Assembly (NCBI RefSeq): GCF_022919715.1
Contig: NZ_CP095042.1
Location: 1,860,001-1,924,000, forward strand
Length of the DNA stretch: 64,000 nucleotides
Direction: 5' to 3'
Source of the DNA: Agromyces sp. H17E-10
GTDB lineage: Bacteria > Actinomycetota > Actinomycetes > Actinomycetales > Microbacteriaceae
The notes beneath the pieces are model-generated. The model was not told the DNA's origin and searched no databases. It saw nothing but the letters and a program-made list of their open reading frames with translations. The translations under genes and the position numbers were made by a program. Positions within the stretch are counted from its first letter, which is position 1; every line of letters begins with the position of its first letter. Shown one piece after another: positions 61,619-64,000 of this stretch.

Positions 61619-62051
61619 GCGGCGAATCGCCGACGATCCCGGGCGGGAGTTCGAACGCGCGACCCTGGACGTCCCTCGGCGTGATTCGCACCCACTCGGC
61701 CTTGCGGCCCGGCGCCCAGGTCGTGACGCCGAGCCGTTCGGCGCGCTCGATCTCCTGCACGCGGTCGATCACGGCGGCTGCGCCCTTCACGACGACACTG
61801 AAGGCTTCGCCGCCGTCGATGCCGTCGACCTCGAACAGCACCGCACGCCGCACGCCGAGCGCGAAGAGCTTCGTGCCCGGCGCCGTACGGAAGACGATGC
61901 TGTGCTGATCCACTCCGTGATTCACCGGGAAGAGATCCATCTCGCCGGCTGCGTAGGTGCCCAGCCGGCCGTACGGTGCAGCCTCGATCCGCTCCCAGCA
62001 CTCGACCGAGGGCATTTCGCGCACCGGCGGCCGGTCATCGTCGCTCGTCAT
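61599..62051 (-). CDS. Pyridoxamine 5'-phosphate oxidase family protein
   Basis: 150 aa flavin split-barrel protein. EMDLFPVNHGVDQHSIVFRT, GTKLFALGVRRAVLFEVDGID and FSVVVKGAAAVID are the typical strands of the general-stress/flavin-nucleotide-binding branch. It probably binds FMN or F420 in the cytoplasm; the substrate is unknown. The stop lies inside the antiporter 3' end. Confidence 0.87.
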   Translation of the reverse strand: MTSDDDRPPVREMPSVECWERIEAAPYGRLGTYAAGEMDLFPVNHGVDQHSIVFRTAPGTKLFALGVRRAVLFEVDGIDGGEAFSVVVKGAAAVIDRVQEIERAERLGVTTWAPGRKAEWVRITPRDVQGRAFELPPGIVGDSPPRTRRP

Positions 62052-62220
62052 CCGCGCCTCCCCTCGTGGGCCGGAACCGGACCGGCGTCCTCGCGGCCTG
62101 TCTACCCCTGAGCGAGTCCACCGTCAACCGTCGGCACGGCGAACCCGCGTCATGATCGGAGGCCGCGCGCATCTCTTCAGGTAGAGCACGTGATTCTGCC
62201 GCCAGGAAGGGGAAAGCGCC

Positions 62221-62502
62221 ATGGCCCACCACCACCTCGAGTTCGTGCTCGGACCGCTCGGCGAGGAGACCCGCCTGGCCTGCGCCTGCCCGCGCGGCGC
62301 CAACCACCTGCGGCCGACCTCCGACTCGCGCATCGCCGACGAGTTCGACGGCGAGCTGGTCGCGGCCTCGACGGCAGCAGTGCTGCCGCCCCGCTCCCAG
62401 CGCGTGCGCGCACGGTCGCGGTCGCGTCGACACGTGCAGCCCCGCACGCGGTTCACGTTCATGCCCGCGTCGGGGCCGAGCCGCGCGCGCCACGCGGCCT
62501 GA
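62221..62502 (+). CDS. Small hypothetical protein, 93 aa
   Basis: ATG at 62221 is preceded by AGGAAGGGGAAAG, a very strong ribosome site. Third codon positions are almost all G or C. The C-terminal half is rich in Arg and Ser (RVRARSRSRRHVQPRTR), suggesting nucleic-acid or surface binding. No domain is recognised. An antisense frame across this region is a shadow of the permease gene. Confidence 0.55.
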   Translation: MAHHHLEFVLGPLGEETRLACACPRGANHLRPTSDSRIADEFDGELVAASTAAVLPPRSQRVRARSRSRRHVQPRTRFTFMPASGPSRARHAA

Positions 62503-62615
62503 CGCAACGAAGCCCTCGCGCCCGAACGGGGCCCGCGCGTATCGTGTGACCCAGCCGACCGTGACGATGCCGTCCCGGCATCGATCGCGACCGTCTCGGC
62601 GGAGGGGGAACCGCG

Positions 62616-64000
62616 ATGACGACCCAGCAGGACCACATCCCTGAGCACGACCCGGCCGACGACTTCGAGAACTACCGGGAGCGCATCGGCGACGAGATGC
62701 TCGCCGTGCAGGACTTCTCGAACGAGGAGCACGGCTACCACAAGAGCCTCAAGCCGCGCCAGATCCAGATGATCGCCATCGGCGGCGCGATCGGCACCGG
62801 CCTCTTCATGGGTGCCGGCGGGCGGCTCCACAGCTCGGGCCCGTCGCTGCTCATCGTCTACGCCGTCTGCGGATTCTTCGCCTTCCTGATCCTGCGCGCG
62901 CTCGGCGAACTGGTGCTGCATCGGCCGAGCTCGGGCTCGTTCGTCTCGTATGCGCGCGAGTTCTACGGCGAGAAGATGGCCTACACCGCGGGCTGGCTCT
63001 ACTTCCTGAACTGGGCGTTCACCTCGATCGTGGATGTCACTGCTGCGGCGCTGTACGTGAAGTTCTGGGGGCAGTACTTCCCGGCGCTCGCGGCCATCCC
63101 GCAGTGGGTGATCGCCCTCGTCGCGCTCATCGTGGTGCTGTCGCTGAACCTCGTCTCGGTGAAGATGTTCGGCGAGATGGAGTTCTGGTTCGCCCTCATC
63201 AAAGTCGCGGCACTCATCGCGTTCCTCGTCATCGGCGTCGTCTTCATCGTGTTCATCGGGCAGACCGACGTCGGGCCGACCGGGCTCAGCGTCATCACCG
63301 ACAACGGCGGTTGGTTCCCGAACGGAGCGATCGCGCCCATCCTCGCGATCTCGGGCGTGGTCTTCGCCTACGCGGCGATCGAGCTCGTCGGCACCGCCGC
63401 AGGCGAGACGGCTGAGCCCCGCAAGGTCATGCCGAAAGCGGTGAACACGGTCGTCATGCGCATCGCGGTGTTCTACCTCGGCTCGATCCTGCTGCTCTCG
63501 CTGCTGCTGCCCTACTTCGTGTACGAGGCGGATGAGTCGCCGTTCGTGACGTTCTTCTCGCACATCGGCTCGCCCGAAGCGGGCGCGATCTCGGCATCGG
63601 TCATGAACTTCGTCGTGCTCACCGCTGCGCTGTCGTCGCTCAACGCGGGCCTCTACTCGACCGGTCGCATCCTGCGGTCGATGGCGGTCAACGGGTCGGC
63701 GCCCCGGTTCACCGAACGCATGAGCAAGAACGGCGTGCCGTACGGCGGCATCCTGCTCACCGCGGTCATCACGCTCTTCGGCGTCGGGCTCAACGCGGTC
63801 GTGCCGTCGGAGGCGTTCGAGATCGTGCTCGAGGTCGCCGCGATCGGCATCATCGGCGGCTGGGCGACGATCATCCTCTGCCAGATGAAGCTCGCCTCGT
63901 GGGCGAGGCAGGGGCGCATCGAGCGGCCGTCGTTCCGGCTGTGGGGCGCGCCGTGGACGGGCTACCTGACGCTCGCGTTCCTCGCGTTCGTGATCGTCAC
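62616..64000 (+). CDS. ansP: L-asparagine permease (AnsP-type), C-terminus beyond window edge
   Basis: 461 residues visible, no stop before the window end. Start ATG 62616 follows GGAGGGGG. After a 50-residue hydrophilic tail, the first helix [20 protein letters not shown] carries the unwound Gly motif of amino-acid permeases (APC superfamily). [23 protein letters not shown] and [23 protein letters not shown] match the AnsP branch closely. It imports L-asparagine with protons. A related amino acid permease is the alternative. Confidence 0.88.
   Translation, partial: MTTQQDHIPEHDPADDFENYRERIGDEMLAVQDFSNEEHGYHKSLKPRQIQMIAIGGAIGTGLFMGAGGRLHSSGPSLLIVYAVCGFFAFLILRALGELVLHRPSSGSFVSYAREFYGEKMAYTAGWLYFLNWAFTSIVDVTAAALYVKFWGQYFPALAAIPQWVIALVALIVVLSLNLVSVKMFGEMEFWFALIKVAALIAFLVIGVVFIVFIGQTDVGPTGLSVITDNGGWFPNGAIAPILAISGVVFAYAAIELVGTAAGETAEPRKVMPKAVNTVVMRIAVFYLGSILLLSLLLPYFVYEADESPFVTFFSHIGSPEAGAISASVMNFVVLTAALSSLNAGLYSTGRILRSMAVNGSAPRFTERMSKNGVPYGGILLTAVITLFGVGLNAVVPSEAFEIVLEVAAIGIIGGWATIILCQMKLASWARQGRIERPSFRLWGAPWTGYLTLAFLAFVIV

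Noticed and set aside
62124..63563. Minus-strand open frame of about 479 codons opposite the asparagine permease
   Set aside because: The translation is a His/Asp/Glu/Arg-rich shadow without domains, while the plus strand encodes a clear AnsP-type permease.
1..64000. tRNA, rRNA or transposase genes
   Set aside because: I saw no cloverleaf-like tRNA sequence, rRNA signature or transposase motif in either strand by reading; a dedicated tRNA scan was not possible here.

Overview
The window is about 64 kb of a very GC-rich actinobacterial chromosome. It has dense gene packing, frequent GTG starts, ATGA/GTGA overlaps, a NucS mismatch endonuclease in place of MutS/L, WXG100 and Dyp/EfeUOB genes, and recurrent GGATGCC/GCATCC words. 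Together these suggest a soil-type Microbacteriaceae (Agromyces-like). That is an inference; no rRNA or tRNA is present to confirm it.

Layout. 1-4.9 kb (minus): a sugar ABC transporter operon (binding lipoprotein, two permeases, LacI regulator, Gfo/Idh oxidoreductase cut by the window edge) behind a perfect 26-bp palindrome. 5-11.6 kb (plus): an MFS transporter with its own 26-bp palindrome, a DHFR-like reductase, nucS, a HAD phosphatase and a large secreted M6 (immune inhibitor A-like) metalloprotease. 11.7-18.3 kb (minus): DUF389 membrane protein, TetR, a GNAT/tyrosine-phosphatase pair, a large LuxR-type ATPase regulator and two small proteins. 18.3-21.1 kb: a divergent PNPOx-like/MocR pair. 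21.2-26 kb (minus): a WXG100 protein with a membrane protein, then the iron system efeUOB behind a DtxR/IdeR box. 26-30.3 kb: a frameshifted prolyl oligopeptidase, a second DHFR-like protein and a flavin oxidoreductase.

30.4-47.5 kb is the most interesting part. It holds inositol catabolic genes iolC, an aldolase-like gene, iolB and iolD on the plus strand. On the minus strand is an operon of IolE-like isomerase, IolG-like dehydrogenase, ABC transporter, PHP-type hydrolase and GH38 alpha-mannosidase, followed by a GntR regulator. Three related 10-bp elements resembling the corynebacterial IolR site lie in front of iolC, the GntR gene and the isomerase-led operon. I infer one regulon that may import and degrade a mannosylated (possibly phosphorylated) inositol. 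Both sugar ABC operons in the window also carry a perfect GC-rich hairpin inside the first codons of the first permease, just after the binding-protein gene.

47.6-64 kb holds mostly unlinked genes: DUF1349, a conserved hypothetical, a zinc-ribbon/GIY-YIG-like protein, an OhrR-type MarR regulator divergent from a small zinc protein, a frameshifted DUF222/HNH endonuclease, a 3-hydroxyisobutyrate dehydrogenase-like gene, a sigma/anti-sigma-like/lipoprotein set, an MHS-type transporter beside a flavin monooxygenase, a NUC1-type nuclease, a Na+/H+ antiporter, a PNPOx-like protein and a truncated L-asparagine permease. Short palindromic repeats and several simple repeats lie between or inside genes. 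Two genes have single-base frameshifts, both looking like one missing base. No intergenic stretch exceeds about 290 bases.
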